64,000 nucleotides of DNA from Sphaerobacter thermophilus DSM 20745 (GCF_000024985.1 NC_013523.1:1240001-1304000), one strand, 5' to 3'. Positions 15,395-24,814 are shown, numbered from the stretch's first letter. Numbers and translations are program-made. The notes: generated from the sequence alone by a model not told the origin.

Positions 15395-16849
15395 TCATTC
15401 CGACCACAGGTAGCGATAATGGGTGCGGACGTGCCGCACGCCGCCAGCGGACCACACCGTCAGAACACCGAGAGCAGCCGCGTACACCAGCGCCGCAGTT
15501 GCGATGGTGACCACGATGTTGTGGTGCCCGAAGACGACCAGGAACACCCCCATGCACAGGCTGGCGAGCGCGGGGGTGCGCATGGGCGCGAGCAGGTTGA
15601 CCGAACCGGCGATGCGGGAAACCTGGATGTAGTGCTGCACAACGCCGATACCTCGGGTTGCCACGATCGTGAGCGCGGCGCCGATCAGTCCAAACTGGCT
15701 GATGAGGATCACTCCCACAACCAGATTGGCCATCGTGTTGATAGCCACGATGCTCAGCGTGATCCGCTCTCGGTCCCCGGCGAGCAGTGTCTGCCCAAGG
15801 GCGGTCGTGTAGGCGCGGAGGAAGACTTCCCAGACGACGATGCGGAGCACGATGGCGCCCAGGGCGAAGTCCTGCCCGCCGTAGACCAGCACCAGGATGC
15901 GCTCGGCCAGAAATGACAACCCCACCACGATGGGCAGACCGATCACCAGCAGCAGCTCGGTGACGCGCTCGGACAGCCGCTTCAGACTCTCGAAACCCGC
16001 TTCGTAGCGGCGGCACATCACGGGGAACAGGCTTAGCACCACACTCTGGTAGAGCAGGACAACCGGTGTGAGGAGCTGCGACGACGCGCTGAGCAGCCCG
16101 ACGTCGGATTCGCTCCGGAACGACGACAGCAGGACGATCGTGATCGTGCCCCAGAGGGAGATGAGGACATCGATCGCGAGGAAGGGCGCCGTCTGGCGCA
16201 GGGCACGGTGGATAAAACCGAGATCGATCCGCAACGCCGGCCGGGTGACGCGCGAGACAACAAGTGCCAGCTCGAACGCGGCAATCACTCCCTGGGTGAG
16301 CAGCAGCAGCCCGACGACCGTGTAGATCCCGCCACCCTCTCGCAGCAGGACGAACGCGCCGCCCGCCTTCGCGAGGTTCAGCGGGATGTTGACGTAGGCG
16401 ATGAAGTGCATCTGCTCGACCGCCTGGAAGAGGGCCTCGCAGATCGTGGAAATCGTGTACGGGAGGAGAATGAGCGCCAACAGCAGGATCACCCGCGCGG
16501 TGTCGGCTCCGTAGCCCATGATCCGAACGAAGCCGAGAAGCAGCACGAGCGAGATGAGCGTCGCCCCGGTGACGATCGCGATGCCGTTGACCAGGTACTG
16601 GCCGGTCTTCGATCGATCCTTGGCCGCCTCGCGGATGATAAGAGTCTTCAGCCCGGCAGTGGCAAAGATCTGCGCCGTATAGACGACAGTCAGGGCCAGC
16701 GAGAGCTGACCGAAGCGGAACAGACCTAGGTGCCGCGTGACCAGTGCGTAGAGCACGAAGGTCGACGCTCGGGTGACCACGTCGCTGGCGAGAACGGAGG
16801 CGGCGTTGCGGGCTATCGTGCGCAGGCTGATCGAGAAGGTGTTGGACAT
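15395..16849 (-). CDS. Wzx-type oligosaccharide flippase
   Basis: 484 residues, almost wholly hydrophobic, with 12-14 membrane helices in the MATE/MOP polysaccharide transporter pattern. It starts NAASVLASDVVTRASTFVLY, GRLS-like TRHLGLFRFGQLSLALTVV and contains the repeated central break SLKRLSERVTELLLVIGLP. The family moves undecaprenyl-pyrophosphate-linked repeat units from the inner to the outer face of the membrane. It sits six bases from the ligase/polymerase gene upstream in the operon, giving the usual Wzx-Wzy pair of a Wzy-dependent pathway. A second flippase at 33334-34914 belongs to the other operon. Confidence 0.87.
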   Translation of the reverse strand: MSNTFSISLRTIARNAASVLASDVVTRASTFVLYALVTRHLGLFRFGQLSLALTVVYTAQIFATAGLKTLIIREAAKDRSKTGQYLVNGIAIVTGATLISLVLLLGFVRIMGYGADTARVILLLALILLPYTISTICEALFQAVEQMHFIAYVNIPLNLAKAGGAFVLLREGGGIYTVVGLLLLTQGVIAAFELALVVSRVTRPALRIDLGFIHRALRQTAPFLAIDVLISLWGTITIVLLSSFRSESDVGLLSASSQLLTPVVLLYQSVVLSLFPVMCRRYEAGFESLKRLSERVTELLLVIGLPIVVGLSFLAERILVLVYGGQDFALGAIVLRIVVWEVFLRAYTTALGQTLLAGDRERITLSIVAINTMANLVVGVILISQFGLIGAALTIVATRGIGVVQHYIQVSRIAGSVNLLAPMRTPALASLCMGVFLVVFGHHNIVVTIATAALVYAAALGVLTVWSAGGVRHVRTHYRYLWSE

Positions 16850-16855
16850 CGGCGG

Positions 16856-18421
16856 CTACCCCCCTACCCCAGTAGTGCGGTAGTTGGGGATAAACGCAGG
16901 CAGGCGCACCCAGTGGCTCGCCGACCGCCGAACCAGGTCGGCGCGGCTGAACCTGGTCAGGGCGATGAGGAGCCCAGCGATCAGGAACAGGGAGTCAAGT
17001 TGTGCCCAGCTCTTGTAGACATCGACGAACATGTGCACCGCTTCCCCCAGCAGGGATCCGAACACGGCCACGGCGAACGGCGCGAGGTCGGGACCGAGCG
17101 TGTTTGCGCAGTGCCATGCGCGGCGCACCGCGGCGAACACGATCCAGAGGAAGGCCAGCAGGCCCACCGGGCCGATCTCGGCCCAGATGGTCAGGTAGTA
17201 GTTGTGGATGCTGTAGATGAAGTGCGTTGAGAATTCAGGTCCGACATACGCCGGCAGCACGGCCGTGAAGTTGTTCAGTCCCACGCCGAGCGGATGGTCG
17301 CCGATTACACGGAACGCGATCTGCATCAGCGGGATGCGCGCTTCCGCTGCGCCATGGTCTTCTCCAAACAGGCGCGCGACCAGTGTCGGCCCAAAGATGA
17401 CGGCTGCCACCGTCCCGACCGCGGCCATCGCGACGATGGTCGAGGCCGCGAACCATCGGCGGTGCAACCCGATCGCGACGAGCACCATCAGCGCGATGCC
17501 TGCCGATAAGAAGCTGCCCCGCGAGAGCGTCAGGATGAGGGCGATCGTGCCCAATGGGAAGGCAGCACCGCCGAGCCAGCGCAGGCGTCTTGGCAGGCGA
17601 CAGATCGTGAGCGCGAGCGCCGGTGCGACGAGGAAGGCGAGGTACGAGCCCGCGGCGTTGGGTGAGCCGAGGGTGCCGGCGGCGCGGGTGAACCCCCCGG
17701 CGTAGACGCTGGTGGTGGTTACCCGGGTCGAGATACCCGCGACCTCGAAGGTGACCCCCGTCGCGGCGACCCCGATCATGATGATGCTCTCGAGCGCGAG
17801 CGCGACCATCATTGCAGCGATGATGACGTAGACATCCCGGCGCGTCTCCACGGTGCTCGCGACGTACAGGAACAGCGCCACGATCTGGACGAGCCAGAAG
17901 GTCTCGAACAGGGCCGCGGTGACGTCCGGCGCGAAGAGGATCGACACCACGTTCAGGAGGAAATACAGGAAGACCGGGAGCGCCTGGCGGAGCACCAGGC
18001 GCGGAGCGCGCGCAACGCCGGTGAGCGCGGCTCCAATCCAGAGTGCGTACAACCCTCCCAGCGCAGCGGTCCCCAGCGAGATGTTCCACCCGCCGATCCC
18101 GCCCAGCATGCCGATCTCTTCCCGGTAACCCAGGTAGATGTCGGGGCCGATCGGGATCGTCACGATCGTGAGAATGAGGAGGATGTAGCGCACGCGTCCC
18201 ACAACCGCTGCGACGAAGGGAGCCAGGAGCGCGGCGAGCAGCAGCGGGGCGAACCGGCTGTTCGACCCGGTCACGACGATCGCGGCGCCGCCGAGCGCGA
18301 GCCCGACGGCGGCCGCGAGGACTAACTGCGCAGGCCAGGACGTGACCAGACGGCCGATACCGCCCTGGCTCACTTCGGTGATCCACCTCGGTTGGACGAG
18401 GTTCCAACTCGCCACGCTCAT
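16856..18421 (-). CDS. O-antigen ligase / Wzy-like polymerase family protein
   Basis: 521 residues with 11-12 membrane helices. The Wzy_C/WaaL hallmark is the large outer loop followed by RIPLMQIAFRVIGDHPLGVGLNNF and HFIYSIHNYYLTIWAEIGPVG; the H-N-x-(Y/L) element in HNYYL is diagnostic. A second marker is LTLSRGSFLSAGIA. Such proteins either polymerise repeat units (Wzy) or attach the polymer to an acceptor (WaaL), on the outer face. Next to a flippase and a Wzc-like protein, polymerase is the likelier role, but these cannot be told apart by sequence here. Confidence 0.82.
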   Translation of the reverse strand: MSVASWNLVQPRWITEVSQGGIGRLVTSWPAQLVLAAAVGLALGGAAIVVTGSNSRFAPLLLAALLAPFVAAVVGRVRYILLILTIVTIPIGPDIYLGYREEIGMLGGIGGWNISLGTAALGGLYALWIGAALTGVARAPRLVLRQALPVFLYFLLNVVSILFAPDVTAALFETFWLVQIVALFLYVASTVETRRDVYVIIAAMMVALALESIIMIGVAATGVTFEVAGISTRVTTTSVYAGGFTRAAGTLGSPNAAGSYLAFLVAPALALTICRLPRRLRWLGGAAFPLGTIALILTLSRGSFLSAGIALMVLVAIGLHRRWFAASTIVAMAAVGTVAAVIFGPTLVARLFGEDHGAAEARIPLMQIAFRVIGDHPLGVGLNNFTAVLPAYVGPEFSTHFIYSIHNYYLTIWAEIGPVGLLAFLWIVFAAVRRAWHCANTLGPDLAPFAVAVFGSLLGEAVHMFVDVYKSWAQLDSLFLIAGLLIALTRFSRADLVRRSASHWVRLPAFIPNYRTTGVGG

Positions 18422-18496
18422 GCTCCTCAGCCGACCGCCGCACCCGCCAGGGCGCGAGGTGGCACGTGCTTAGCCGGACGGGCAACCGCGTCGCTG

Positions 18497-19654
18497 TCAG
18501 TCAGCGGTCCGCGCGAGCCCCGGTGCGGGTTGCTCCCGCTCCAGGACGTCGCGGATCGCGCTTGCGACATAGTCGATCGCGTCGTTCGACATCTCCGGGT
18601 ACATGGGGAGCGATAGGATCTGTTCGGCGACGGCCTCCGTGACCGGGAAGGCGCCGCGCTCGTAGCCGAGATTCCTGCAGGCCGGCTGCAGGTGGATCGG
18701 GATCGGATAGTGGATACCTGTCGCGATGCCGCGCTCGGCCAGTGCGGCGCGCATGGCGTCCCGCTGGGGAACCCGGATCACGTAGAGGTGCCAGACCGGC
18801 TCTGCGTACGATGGCACCGAGGGGATGACGACGCTCTCCGGTAAGACCTCCGAGTAGCGTTCGGCATGGCGGCGCCGCGCGGCGTTCCACTCGTCGAGGT
18901 GGCGGAGCTTGATCCGCATGACCGCCGCTTGCAGCGTGTCCAGCCGGCGATTGAAGCCAGACTGCAAGTGGTGGTACTTCTCGCGCTGGCCGTAGTTGCC
19001 GAGGAGTCGAACCGCGTCGGCTACCTGGGCGTCTGCCGTGACGACCATACCGCCGTCGCCATAAGCGCCGAGGTTTTTTGCCGGGTAGAAGCTGAAGGCT
19101 GCGGCGTGGCCGAAGGTGCCGACCCGCCGGTCTTTGTAGCGAGCGCCGTGCGCCTGGCAGGCATCCTCGATCACGATCAGGCCGTAGCGCCGGGCGATTT
19201 CCATGATCGGGTCCATGTCGGCCGGTTGGCCGTACAGGTGGACCGGCATGATGGCCTTGGTGCGCGGCGTGATGGCCTTTTCCAGTAGCTCCGGATCCAT
19301 GTTGTAGGTGCTCGGATCCACGTCCACGAGCACCGGCGTCGCCCCCGTGTAGGCGATCGCAAACACCGTTGCGACGAACGTGTTGGCCTGGGTGATGACC
19401 TCGTCCCCTGGGCCGATATTGAAGGCCCTCAGCGCGAGCTCCAGCGCCGATGTGCCCGAGTCGACACCAACGGCGTGTTCGATTTCGCAGTAGTCGGCGA
19501 ACTCGCGTTCGAACGCCGCTACGTCGGCGCCAAGGATGAAGTCGGCGCCGCGCAGCACGCGCGCGATGGCCTCATCGACCTCGGGCGCGATGCTGTCGTA
19601 CTGGGCGGCCAGGTCAACGAAGGGGATGCGACGCTGATTCTGCTGGATAGACAT
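18497..19654 (-). CDS. DegT/DnrJ/EryC1/StrS family sugar aminotransferase
   Basis: 385 residues, a PLP fold-type I enzyme that transaminates a keto-sugar nucleotide. It begins IPFVDLAAQYDSIAPEVDEA; GVDSGTSALELALRA binds the cofactor phosphate, VIEDACQAHGA carries the PLP-nitrogen aspartate (about 164), and SFYPAKNLGAYGDGGMVV holds the Schiff-base lysine at 193. The end has GIHYPIPIHLQPA and the usual LSLPMYPEMSN. The start codon is preceded by GGAGGAG and lies inside the end of the upstream dehydrogenase gene (41-base overlap). Together they look like the WbpB-WbpE type step: oxidise C3 of a sugar nucleotide, then aminate it. Confidence 0.9.
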   Translation of the reverse strand: MSIQQNQRRIPFVDLAAQYDSIAPEVDEAIARVLRGADFILGADVAAFEREFADYCEIEHAVGVDSGTSALELALRAFNIGPGDEVITQANTFVATVFAIAYTGATPVLVDVDPSTYNMDPELLEKAITPRTKAIMPVHLYGQPADMDPIMEIARRYGLIVIEDACQAHGARYKDRRVGTFGHAAAFSFYPAKNLGAYGDGGMVVTADAQVADAVRLLGNYGQREKYHHLQSGFNRRLDTLQAAVMRIKLRHLDEWNAARRRHAERYSEVLPESVVIPSVPSYAEPVWHLYVIRVPQRDAMRAALAERGIATGIHYPIPIHLQPACRNLGYERGAFPVTEAVAEQILSLPMYPEMSNDAIDYVASAIRDVLEREQPAPGLARTAD

Positions 19655-20693
19655 AGAGCGACTCCTCCGTACTCACGAGTTCGACCGGCGTGCCACGCAT
19701 GGCCATCGACTTGTCCACTGCCTCAAGAACACGCACCACATCGCGCCCGGCGTCGCCGTCCGTGAGTGGCCGACGTCCGTGGATGACGCAGTCGGCGAAG
19801 TGGCTGGCGAGTGTCTTGAGCGGCTCCCGGGGTTGGATGCTCGGGCTAATGATGTCGCCGTCGCGCACCACCAGCTGGTCCCCGCTGTAGCCCTCCCCGT
19901 TCTGCATCAAGGGGGCTACGCCCTTCTCAAAGACACGCACTTGTTCCATGGTTTGAAGGTCGTTGAAGACAATCCGCTTGTCGCTTCCAACGACAACGAC
20001 TTCGCGAACCTTGTGGGGATCGGCCCAGCTCACATGGATCTGGCCCAGCACGTTGTCGGGATACCCGAGGACGATGAACCCGACGTCCTCGCGACCGTTG
20101 CGCAGCGCTCGCGAGCCGACCGCGCTGACCCAAAGCGGGGCGGTGCCCATGAAGTAGTTGAAGATGGAGATGTCGTGCGGGGCGAGGTCCCAGAGCGCAT
20201 TGACATCTCTCCGGATTGGCCCGAGGTTGGTGCGACGTGCGTACAGGTAGTAGATCCGACCCAGCTCTCGCCGGTCGATGTACTCTTTGACGCGCTGCAC
20301 GCCCGCGTTGTAGAGGAACGTATGCCCTACCATGAGGGTCAGCTTGCGGGCCGCGGCGGCCGCGATCAGGTCCCCGGCGTCCTCGCCCGTCGTCGCGATC
20401 GGCTTCTCCACCAGGACGTGTTTCCCTGCACGGAGACACTCGCGCGCCACGCGGTGGTGGGAAGTGGCCTCGGTGCAGACCACGACGGCGTCGACGCCCG
20501 GTGTGGCCAGGGCTTCCGCGACATCCGTCGTCACGGCGACGCCTGGGTACCGTTGGGCGATCTCGCGCACCCGCTCGGGCCGTTGGTCGCAGGCCACGAC
20601 GACTCGCGTCTCGGGGATCTCGTTGAAAACTCGGACGTAGTTGACGCCCCAGTAGCCGCAGCCGAGGACCGCGATGCCTACCTGTTCAACCAT
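19614..20693 (-). CDS. Gfo/Idh/MocA family sugar-nucleotide oxidoreductase
   Basis: 359 residues. The N-terminal Rossmann domain has IAVLGCGYWGVNYVRVF; the cofactor-side EKP motif is in HVLVEKPIATTGEDAG; the C-terminal beta-sheet domain has WDLAPHDISIFNYFMG where the catalytic histidine of the family lies. It resembles UDP-N-acetylglucosamine(-uronate) 3-dehydrogenases (WlbA/WbpB), which feed a 3-keto sugar to a DegT aminotransferase. That partner overlaps its 3' end, which supports the pairing. The ATG follows GGAGGACGGAGGG. The exact sugar is inferred from context. Confidence 0.88.
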   Translation of the reverse strand: MVEQVGIAVLGCGYWGVNYVRVFNEIPETRVVVACDQRPERVREIAQRYPGVAVTTDVAEALATPGVDAVVVCTEATSHHRVARECLRAGKHVLVEKPIATTGEDAGDLIAAAAARKLTLMVGHTFLYNAGVQRVKEYIDRRELGRIYYLYARRTNLGPIRRDVNALWDLAPHDISIFNYFMGTAPLWVSAVGSRALRNGREDVGFIVLGYPDNVLGQIHVSWADPHKVREVVVVGSDKRIVFNDLQTMEQVRVFEKGVAPLMQNGEGYSGDQLVVRDGDIISPSIQPREPLKTLASHFADCVIHGRRPLTDGDAGRDVVRVLEAVDKSMAMRGTPVELVSTEESLYVYPAESASHPLR

Positions 20694-20725
20694 GTCCCTC
20701 CGTCCTCCCGTAGCTCGTGCGTCGA

Positions 20726-21520
20726 CTATCCAGCTCCGGTGCCCCGGAGCACCGCCGGAACCGTCCGGGCGAGGATCTTGAGGTCCAGCGCTGTGGACTG
20801 GTTCCGTACGTACTCAAGGTCGAGCGCGATCATCTCGTCGAAGGTGAGCGCGCAGCGGCCGGTGACCTGCCACAAGCCGGTGATGCCAGGCAGGGCTGCC
20901 AGGCGCTCGAAGTGCCACGGCTCGTAGTGCTCGACCTCATAGGTGGGTACCGGCCGTGGCCCGACGAGGCTCATGTCGCCCTTGAGCACGTTGACGAGTT
21001 GCGGCAGTTCGTCGAGGCTGGTTGCCCTCAGGAAGCGCCCGACCCGGGTAACCCGCGGGTCGCCGGTGAGCTTGAAGCCGCCCTTGCCGGGACCACGCCG
21101 CACCTGCCCGTTCGCGTAGGCAGCGATGTGTGCCCGGTGGAGCGATTCGTCCGCGTTGTGCACCATCGAGCGGAACTTGTAGAAGCGAAACGGTCGGATC
21201 TCCCATGCCCCGGTGGATCCGCGACGGCGCAGGCGCGCGCCGACCCGCTCGTGGGCGAAGATCACCGGTCCCGGAGAGTCCAGCTTGATCGCTAACGCGA
21301 TCACCACGAGCACCGGCGACAACAGCACCAAGGCGGCACAGGACAGGACGATGTCGATGCAGCGCTTGGTGGCGTAATAGCGCAGTCGCCGTTGATCGAT
21401 TTGCGTGACAACCACCCGTGGGATCTCCACCGCCTGCTTCGCCTGCTTCATGACTGTGTCCTTCCCCAGGTTCAGCGCGGTGGTCTGGGAGTGCGGCGAG
21501 TGATCCTGAGCGTGTGCCAT
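20726..21520 (-). CDS. Undecaprenyl-phosphate sugar-1-phosphate transferase (bacterial sugar transferase)
   Basis: 264 residues. One hydrophobic hairpin ([20 protein letters not shown]) leads into the WbaP/PglC catalytic domain: [71 protein letters not shown] and [12 protein letters not shown]. These are the signature blocks of enzymes that load the first sugar phosphate onto undecaprenyl phosphate. It lacks the extra N-terminal membrane domain of the longer WbaP proteins and so resembles the monotopic PglC-type core. The ATG at 21520 has GGGGAAG seven bases ahead and nearly touches the stop of the Wzc-like gene; a GTG six bases earlier is possible. Confidence 0.92.
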   Translation of the reverse strand: MAHAQDHSPHSQTTALNLGKDTVMKQAKQAVEIPRVVVTQIDQRRLRYYATKRCIDIVLSCAALVLLSPVLVVIALAIKLDSPGPVIFAHERVGARLRRRGSTGAWEIRPFRFYKFRSMVHNADESLHRAHIAAYANGQVRRGPGKGGFKLTGDPRVTRVGRFLRATSLDELPQLVNVLKGDMSLVGPRPVPTYEVEHYEPWHFERLAALPGITGLWQVTGRCALTFDEMIALDLEYVRNQSTALDLKILARTVPAVLRGTGAG

Positions 21521-21522
21521 AG

Positions 21523-23157
21523 TCACTCTTCCCCACGCAGTGACGACTCAGAAGCTTCTTCCGCTACCCGCTGGCGCCGTCGCGCGGACCGCCCGTTCGG
21601 GATAGCGACCGGTGCTAGTTGCTCGTGCACGACTGAGCGAGCGCTCGTGCCCACTTCGTAGCTCTCCGCCGGCTCGTCGTCGTCGGCGTCCGCCTGGTTG
21701 GCGACGACCCCGACCACGCGTGCCTGGAGCGTTTCGAGCTTGCGGATAGCGGCGATCACGGCCCCCTCGCGGGCGCGCCCGCGCTGGACCACCAGGATGA
21801 CGCCGTCGACGATTCCGGCCAGGATCGCGGCATCGGCCACCTGTTCGAGTGGTGGCGCGTCGAGGAGGATCAGATCCGCCGTCCCGCGAAGCTCGGTCAG
21901 GAGCTGACCCATCCGCTCAGAGCCGAGCAGTTCGGGCGGATAGGCCGGCTCGGGGCCGCTGGTCAGCACCTGGATTCGCGGGATCCTCGTAGTCTGGAGT
22001 GCGTCGGCCACCGGCGCCTCGTCGCGCAGCACGCTGGTTAATCCACAGTCGTTCGGCAGTCCGAAGAACTGGTGCTGTCTCGGCGATCGCAGGTCGGCAT
22101 CGATGATGACAACGCGACGGTTCGCCCCGGCGAGCACGAAGGCGAGGTTCGCCGTCACCGTGGATCGTCCCTCGCCGCGCTGCGAGCTGGTGATCACGAT
22201 CGCCTTCAGCGGTTGACGGGCGCCCTGGTAAAGCAGATTCGTTCGCAGCCAGCGGAACGCCTCGAGCAAACGGGCGTTCGCCGAGACGAGCAGGATGCGG
22301 GCACGTCGCCCGGAACGCGGGATGACAGCGAGGATCGGGACCCGTGCTGTGCGCCGGATGGCCCCCGTGGTATAGAGGCGATCGTCCAAATTCTCGACGA
22401 GGAAGGCGAGCCCGACGGCGCCGACGAGGCCGACACCCAGTCCCAGAGCCAGGTTCAGCAACTGGTTGGGCGAGCTCGGGCTCTCGGGGGGTACGGCTGG
22501 GTCTGCCAGCACGATCTTGTCGCTACGCGTGGCCTCGGTGACCCGAGCGCGGTCGTACTGCGCCTGCAGCGAGTTGTACTCCTGCTGCCGCATGTCGAGT
22601 TCAATCCGGGCAGCAGCGACTTCGGTCGGGTCCGCCTGCGGGTCCGCCGCCAGCGACTCGTACCGGAGTCGGGCTTCGAGCAGCGCCTGCTGGGCCTCCG
22701 CGAAGTCCTCTCCCAGGGCCTGGCGCGTTTCGGGATTCTCCTGCTGGGCAGCCTCCACATGGGCCGCCAGTGCCGTCGCGGCAGCGTTGGCGATCGCGGC
22801 AGCCATGGCGGGGTCGCGGTGAGCGGCGCTAATATTCAGGAGTTCCGAGTTGGCCGGAGCGGTCCCGGAAATCTCCGGCAGGGAACTAAGCTTCAGCTCC
22901 TCCGCCACCTGCTCGCGCACGGAGTGGCTGGTTACCAGCGTCAGGTAGGTGTTGAGCAACCGGTCCGTATAGGTCGGGTCCCGGATTACGTAGTCAATCG
23001 AGCCCGACGTCACGGAGACCCGAGCCGTCGCGGTCGCGACGTAGACAGGCGTAACCAGCCGATTCGCGGTGACCGCGACACCCAATGCTGTCAGAACCGT
23101 GAGGAGAACGATCCACCTCCGGCGCCACAGGATGGCCGCGTAGGCGCGTAGTTCCAT
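21523..23157 (-). CDS. Wzc-like chain-length determinant / tyrosine-kinase-type ATPase with altered P-loop
   Basis: 544 residues. A Wzz domain (membrane helix WIVLLTVLTALGVAVTANRL, outer coiled-coil region about 140-210, second helix about 232-255 with PSSPNQLLNLALGL) is joined to a CpsD/CapB-type ATPase domain. Walker A' (VVIIDADLRSP, Asp353/Asp355) and Walker B (LILLDAPP, Asp433) are intact. The P-loop reads SSQRGEGRST: the otherwise invariant lysine is Arg331, from a clear CGA codon. The C-terminus has only one tyrosine (Tyr500) rather than a tyrosine cluster. It normally controls polymer length and export; this copy may be a weak or inactive kinase. The ATG at 23157 fits family starts; the frame runs upstream without ribosome sites. 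It is the first gene of the leftward operon. Confidence 0.88.
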   Translation of the reverse strand: MELRAYAAILWRRRWIVLLTVLTALGVAVTANRLVTPVYVATATARVSVTSGSIDYVIRDPTYTDRLLNTYLTLVTSHSVREQVAEELKLSSLPEISGTAPANSELLNISAAHRDPAMAAAIANAAATALAAHVEAAQQENPETRQALGEDFAEAQQALLEARLRYESLAADPQADPTEVAAARIELDMRQQEYNSLQAQYDRARVTEATRSDKIVLADPAVPPESPSSPNQLLNLALGLGVGLVGAVGLAFLVENLDDRLYTTGAIRRTARVPILAVIPRSGRRARILLVSANARLLEAFRWLRTNLLYQGARQPLKAIVITSSQRGEGRSTVTANLAFVLAGANRRVVIIDADLRSPRQHQFFGLPNDCGLTSVLRDEAPVADALQTTRIPRIQVLTSGPEPAYPPELLGSERMGQLLTELRGTADLILLDAPPLEQVADAAILAGIVDGVILVVQRGRAREGAVIAAIRKLETLQARVVGVVANQADADDDEPAESYEVGTSARSVVHEQLAPVAIPNGRSARRRQRVAEEASESSLRGEE

Positions 23158-23517
23158 TCCACCACTCTCGTCTAGGGAGGCAGCCACGCGACACCGCGTC
23201 GGTCTCCTCCGAGGTTTGGGCTGCTCCCAGACTGTCCCTGTCGCGCCCGTTCGGTCCACCGAGCCACCCCGCGCCGTGAGCGCCGGTGTGGGTGACGTCG
23301 CCGCTGCGGCGGAGTGCAGCGTGAGTCCGCTCCGAATAGACCCTTGGGCGGGGGACAGTGACCCGCGCAGCTCCGGTCCTGCGCTGCGCGCTGATCGGGC
23401 CGGCGTCGTGAACTCTCCACCGACCGACTAAGGCCCGACCATCGACCGGAGTTTTCGTGTGTCAGTATGGCGGTGTCTAATTAACATGGGGCCTTGAACT
23501 GTCCGCGTAGTCGATAA

Positions 23518-23531
23518 CAGTAATGTTACTG
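23518..23531. promoter_or_regulatory. Inverted repeat, possible operator for the polysaccharide operon
   Basis: CAGTAA and TTACTG flank a two-base spacer in an otherwise GC-rich sequence, about 360 bases upstream of the Wzc-like gene. It has the size of a small repressor half-site pair. No regulator is identified. Confidence 0.35.
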
Positions 23532-23552
23532 ACTATCTCTGGGGGCGAGCCT

Positions 23553-23583
23553 GGGGGAGACGCGTTTGGGCGCGTCGACCCCC
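23553..23583 (-). terminator. Probable terminator hairpin of the FemAB unit
   Basis: GGGGG-a-GACGCG and CGCGTC-ga-CCCCC form an 11-bp stem with one small internal loop and a six-base loop, 57 bases past the stop codon at 23640. No T tract follows. Confidence 0.45.
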
Positions 23584-23639
23584 GCGGCGGGCCAGACAGT
23601 GGACGTCACGTGCGCGGCCCCGGGTGGCAACCGGCCCAG

Positions 23640-24773
23640 CTAGGCGTAGCGGTAGACGAGGGCCCCTGCACGCGCCACGAGCGGGAGCGGCAAGCGCCGC
23701 CACGCAGGCTTCGTTAGCCGCCGCAGTGTGCTGGCACGCGAGCGGGTACTGGGGATGTTCTGAGGCTCCGGCGGGTGACTCTCTCGGTAGCGATACATCG
23801 GCCGTGGCTGTCCACCCCACTTGCGCTTGTACCGTGCCAGACCGCTCTCTGGGTGGGCGTCGCCGAGGTCGACGCGACGATATCCCGCCTCCCACGCGGA
23901 CTGGACGATATGCCACTGGATCAGGTCCTGGCAGTGGAGCTGCCCCGCAATCGGGCTCCGGGCGATGTACTCTCCAAGAACGGTCTGGGAATTGAGGAGG
24001 AGGATCTCTCCCCCGATGAGTTCCGTGGCCTCTCCCGTCCGCCGCTCCACCACGAGGAGCTGGAGGAGTCCCGCCGGGCGCAGGTGGTGCCACGCCGCAT
24101 CAAACAGGCGAAAGGGGAGCGGCGGGGATTCTTTCTCCCGCATCGTAGCCACATACAGGCGATACCATGCGGTGAGATCGTCGAAGCGCTCGGCTTCCCG
24201 GAGCCGCAAGCCATATTCTCGTGCCTTCTTTACCCCGCGTTTGATCACACCATGCTTGGCTGAAGGTCCGAAACGGAGAGGCTCTGTGCGCTCCGGAAGG
24301 TCGATCACATAGGTCGGACTACCCTCGACCCTGGTGAGGACAGTGCCTCCTGGGTCAATGTCCGGCACCATCGAGTGGAGTACTAGCTGGCGAGCGGGCG
24401 GTTCCTGTGCCAACTTGATCGCAGTCTGAATCAGGGCATTCGTGGCTGCAGCACTGGTAGTGAGCGGACCGGCCACGGCCGTGCAGGGGAGCGACCAGAG
24501 CTGACGGCCGCGGATCAACCCGCGTCGGTAGACCAACGGCAGCACCCCGTGCAGCCTCCCCTGGTCGTCTTCGCAGGCGAGATGAGCAGGAGGGTAGCCG
24601 AACGTGTCGGCGAGAGTTGCGATCCAGGCGGGGTGATGGAACGCCAGCCCGTCCGGATGCGTTGTCACGAACGCCGCCCAGCGGGGGTCCGCCGTGGGGT
24701 CGACCAAGTCGACGCGTAGCCGGCCGGGATCGTGTTGGGTCTGCGGGATCGATGCGGTTGCCATGGTTGCCAT
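23640..24773 (-). CDS. FemAB/GNAT-like (Acetyltransf_6) transferase, paralogue 1
   Basis: 377 residues, soluble, one of four tandem paralogues that share layout and many motifs. N-half: VDPTADPRWAAFVTTHPDGL, FHHPAWIATLADTFGYPPAH, LACEDDQGRLHGVLPLVYRR, LWSLPCTAVAGPLTTS. C-half: DLIQWHIVQSAWEAGYRRVD, LGDAHPESGLARYKRKWGGQ, PRPMYRY. This double-GNAT layout with a final YKxKWG belongs to the FemAB-like / peptidoglycan interpeptide-bridge and exosortase-associated acyltransferase group, which moves an aminoacyl or acyl group onto an amine. Acceptor and donor are unknown. Two ATGs nine bases apart can start it (24773 or 24764); GGGA stands better for the second. Confidence 0.8.
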   Translation of the reverse strand: MATMATASIPQTQHDPGRLRVDLVDPTADPRWAAFVTTHPDGLAFHHPAWIATLADTFGYPPAHLACEDDQGRLHGVLPLVYRRGLIRGRQLWSLPCTAVAGPLTTSAAATNALIQTAIKLAQEPPARQLVLHSMVPDIDPGGTVLTRVEGSPTYVIDLPERTEPLRFGPSAKHGVIKRGVKKAREYGLRLREAERFDDLTAWYRLYVATMREKESPPLPFRLFDAAWHHLRPAGLLQLLVVERRTGEATELIGGEILLLNSQTVLGEYIARSPIAGQLHCQDLIQWHIVQSAWEAGYRRVDLGDAHPESGLARYKRKWGGQPRPMYRYRESHPPEPQNIPSTRSRASTLRRLTKPAWRRLPLPLVARAGALVYRYA

Positions 24774-24814
24774 TCCCAGGTCGTCTCGAGTCGCGTGCCG
24801 CCATCGGATGACGC

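Larger units (their letters stand above)
23158..23639 (-). other. Intergenic region between the FemAB unit and the polysaccharide operon
   Basis: This 482-base stretch contains no convincing reading frame. It holds a strong hairpin near 23553-23583, an AT-rich island around 23475-23485 and an inverted repeat at 23518-23531. It probably ends transcription of the FemAB unit and starts that of the Wzc operon. I could not find a convincing -35/-10 pair. Confidence 0.5.

Noticed and set aside
15345-16016. 224-codon N-terminal extension of the GT4 protein
   Set aside because: It reads through the antisense of the flippase gene, with shadow composition; the family start is the ATG at 15344.
21298-21520. 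CRISPR array or tandem repeats
   Set aside because: No regularly spaced direct repeats of 20-40 bases were seen anywhere; local repeats are inverted or paralogous coding.
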